Source: Shimia aestuarii (lineage in GTDB: Bacteria > Pseudomonadota > Alphaproteobacteria > Rhodobacterales > Rhodobacteraceae). From it: a stretch of 64,000 nt of DNA. This document shows, in pieces, positions 63,796 to 64,000 of the stretch (position 1 is the first letter of the stretch; the number at the start of each line of letters is the position of its first letter). Both the position numbers and the translations under genes were made by a program. The DNA lies in contig NZ_FOTQ01000001.1 of the NCBI RefSeq assembly GCF_900114635.1, positions 1,302,001 to 1,366,000 on the forward strand, read 5' to 3'. The notes below the pieces were generated by a model, which was not told the origin of the DNA, ran no database searches, and saw nothing but the letters and a program-made list of their open reading frames with translations.

Positions 63796-64000
63796 TTATC
63801 TGTCAATCAGTTCGCCATCCAGACCCGAACTTTCCAAAGCGGCGCGCATTTGCTCCATCCCCTGAAGCACGTCCTCGCGAATGGCGTCCGCCGTCGCATC
63901 GGTATCGCCGGCCCGCAGCGCATCCAGCGCCTTCTTGTGATTGTCCGGCAGATTCTGGGTGCCCATCCGCCCACACACCACGCGCATGGAGGGGCCAAAC
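63796..64000 (-). CDS. GntR-family regulator, C-terminal fragment (cut by window edge)
   Basis: Only the last 68 residues are visible: MRVVCGRMGTQNLP, then DNHKKALDALRAGDTDAT and ADAIREDVLQGMEQ. The pattern of a His in DNHKKALDALRAGD followed by a helix of Ala/Glu type fits the end of the FCD ligand-binding domain of FadR-type GntR regulators. The helix-turn-helix lies outside. It is 76 bp upstream of the aminotransferase on the same strand and probably controls it and the transporter; a GntR-like palindrome is in the ABC operon promoter. Confidence 0.7.
   Translation of the reverse strand, partial: FGPSMRVVCGRMGTQNLPDNHKKALDALRAGDTDATADAIREDVLQGMEQMRAALESSGLDGELIDR

Overview
The window looks like ordinary chromosome of a Roseobacter-group alphaproteobacterium (Rhodobacterales, Rhodobacteraceae). 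The basis is gene content: a serC-serA pair with a probable serC leader RNA, three Hint-domain proteins, an AsnA-like asparaginase, an IalB-like protein, a YhhQ/ArfB pair and a polyamine-type ABC transporter. Codon use is GC-rich and uniform. I see no phage, insertion sequence, CRISPR array, rRNA or tRNA. Genes at both edges are cut: pncA on the left and a GntR regulator on the right.

Layout. 0-4 kb: NAD salvage (pncA end, pncB) around a hybrid histidine kinase. 4-9.2 kb: a hydrolase divergent from an HxlR regulator, an APH-type kinase coupled to a class III PLP enzyme of the phospho-lyase type, a TupA-like ATP-grasp protein and arfB. 9.2-9.6 kb: an intergenic region with a probable attenuator. 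9.6-17.4 kb: yhhQ, a phytase-like protein, mepA, an MFS carrier, a thioesterase, yggT, recQ and yaaA. 17.4-27.2 kb: a second hybrid kinase, then a giant alpha-2-macroglobulin translationally coupled to pbpC. 27.2-32.7 kb: acetyl-CoA acetyltransferase, an XRE/cupin regulator and the threonine-to-glycine operon kbl-tdh with a CysK-like gene. 32.8-38.5 kb: serine biosynthesis (serA, serC, serB) with a PPP phosphatase and a Stf0-type sulfotransferase. 38.5-50 kb: an ArsR-SRPBCC-YciI operon with a clear operator, asparaginase, an IalB-like protein, rlmN, a LOG-family protein, dapD, three Hint proteins and small unknowns. 50.4-57 kb: dapE, a DUF2064 glycosyltransferase, rnr, a lytic transglycosylase, an L,D-transpeptidase and a cytochrome c. 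57-64 kb: a polyamine-type ABC transporter, a SpuC-like aminotransferase and a GntR regulator.

Functional links. Several genes concern the cell wall: mepA, A2M/pbpC, MltB-like, L,D-transpeptidase and dapD/dapE for meso-diaminopimelate. Serine, glycine and threonine metabolism forms a second theme (serABC, kbl-tdh). The transporter, aminotransferase and GntR regulator suggest polyamine uptake and catabolism.

Most unusual signals. (1) A 44-bp element made of four 11-bp units with core TCGGTA occurs at three intergenic sites. (2) The region upstream of arfB has an attenuator-like layout: an 18-codon ORF with a strong ribosome binding site, a 9-base antiterminator next to its stop codon and a competing intrinsic terminator. 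(3) Threonine dehydrogenase lacks all four structural-zinc cysteines. (4) A perfect 9-bp palindromic operator sits at the start of an ArsR operon. (5) One of the three Hint proteins has lost the His of its SPNHR motif. All functions are inferred by reading the sequence; no database search was run.
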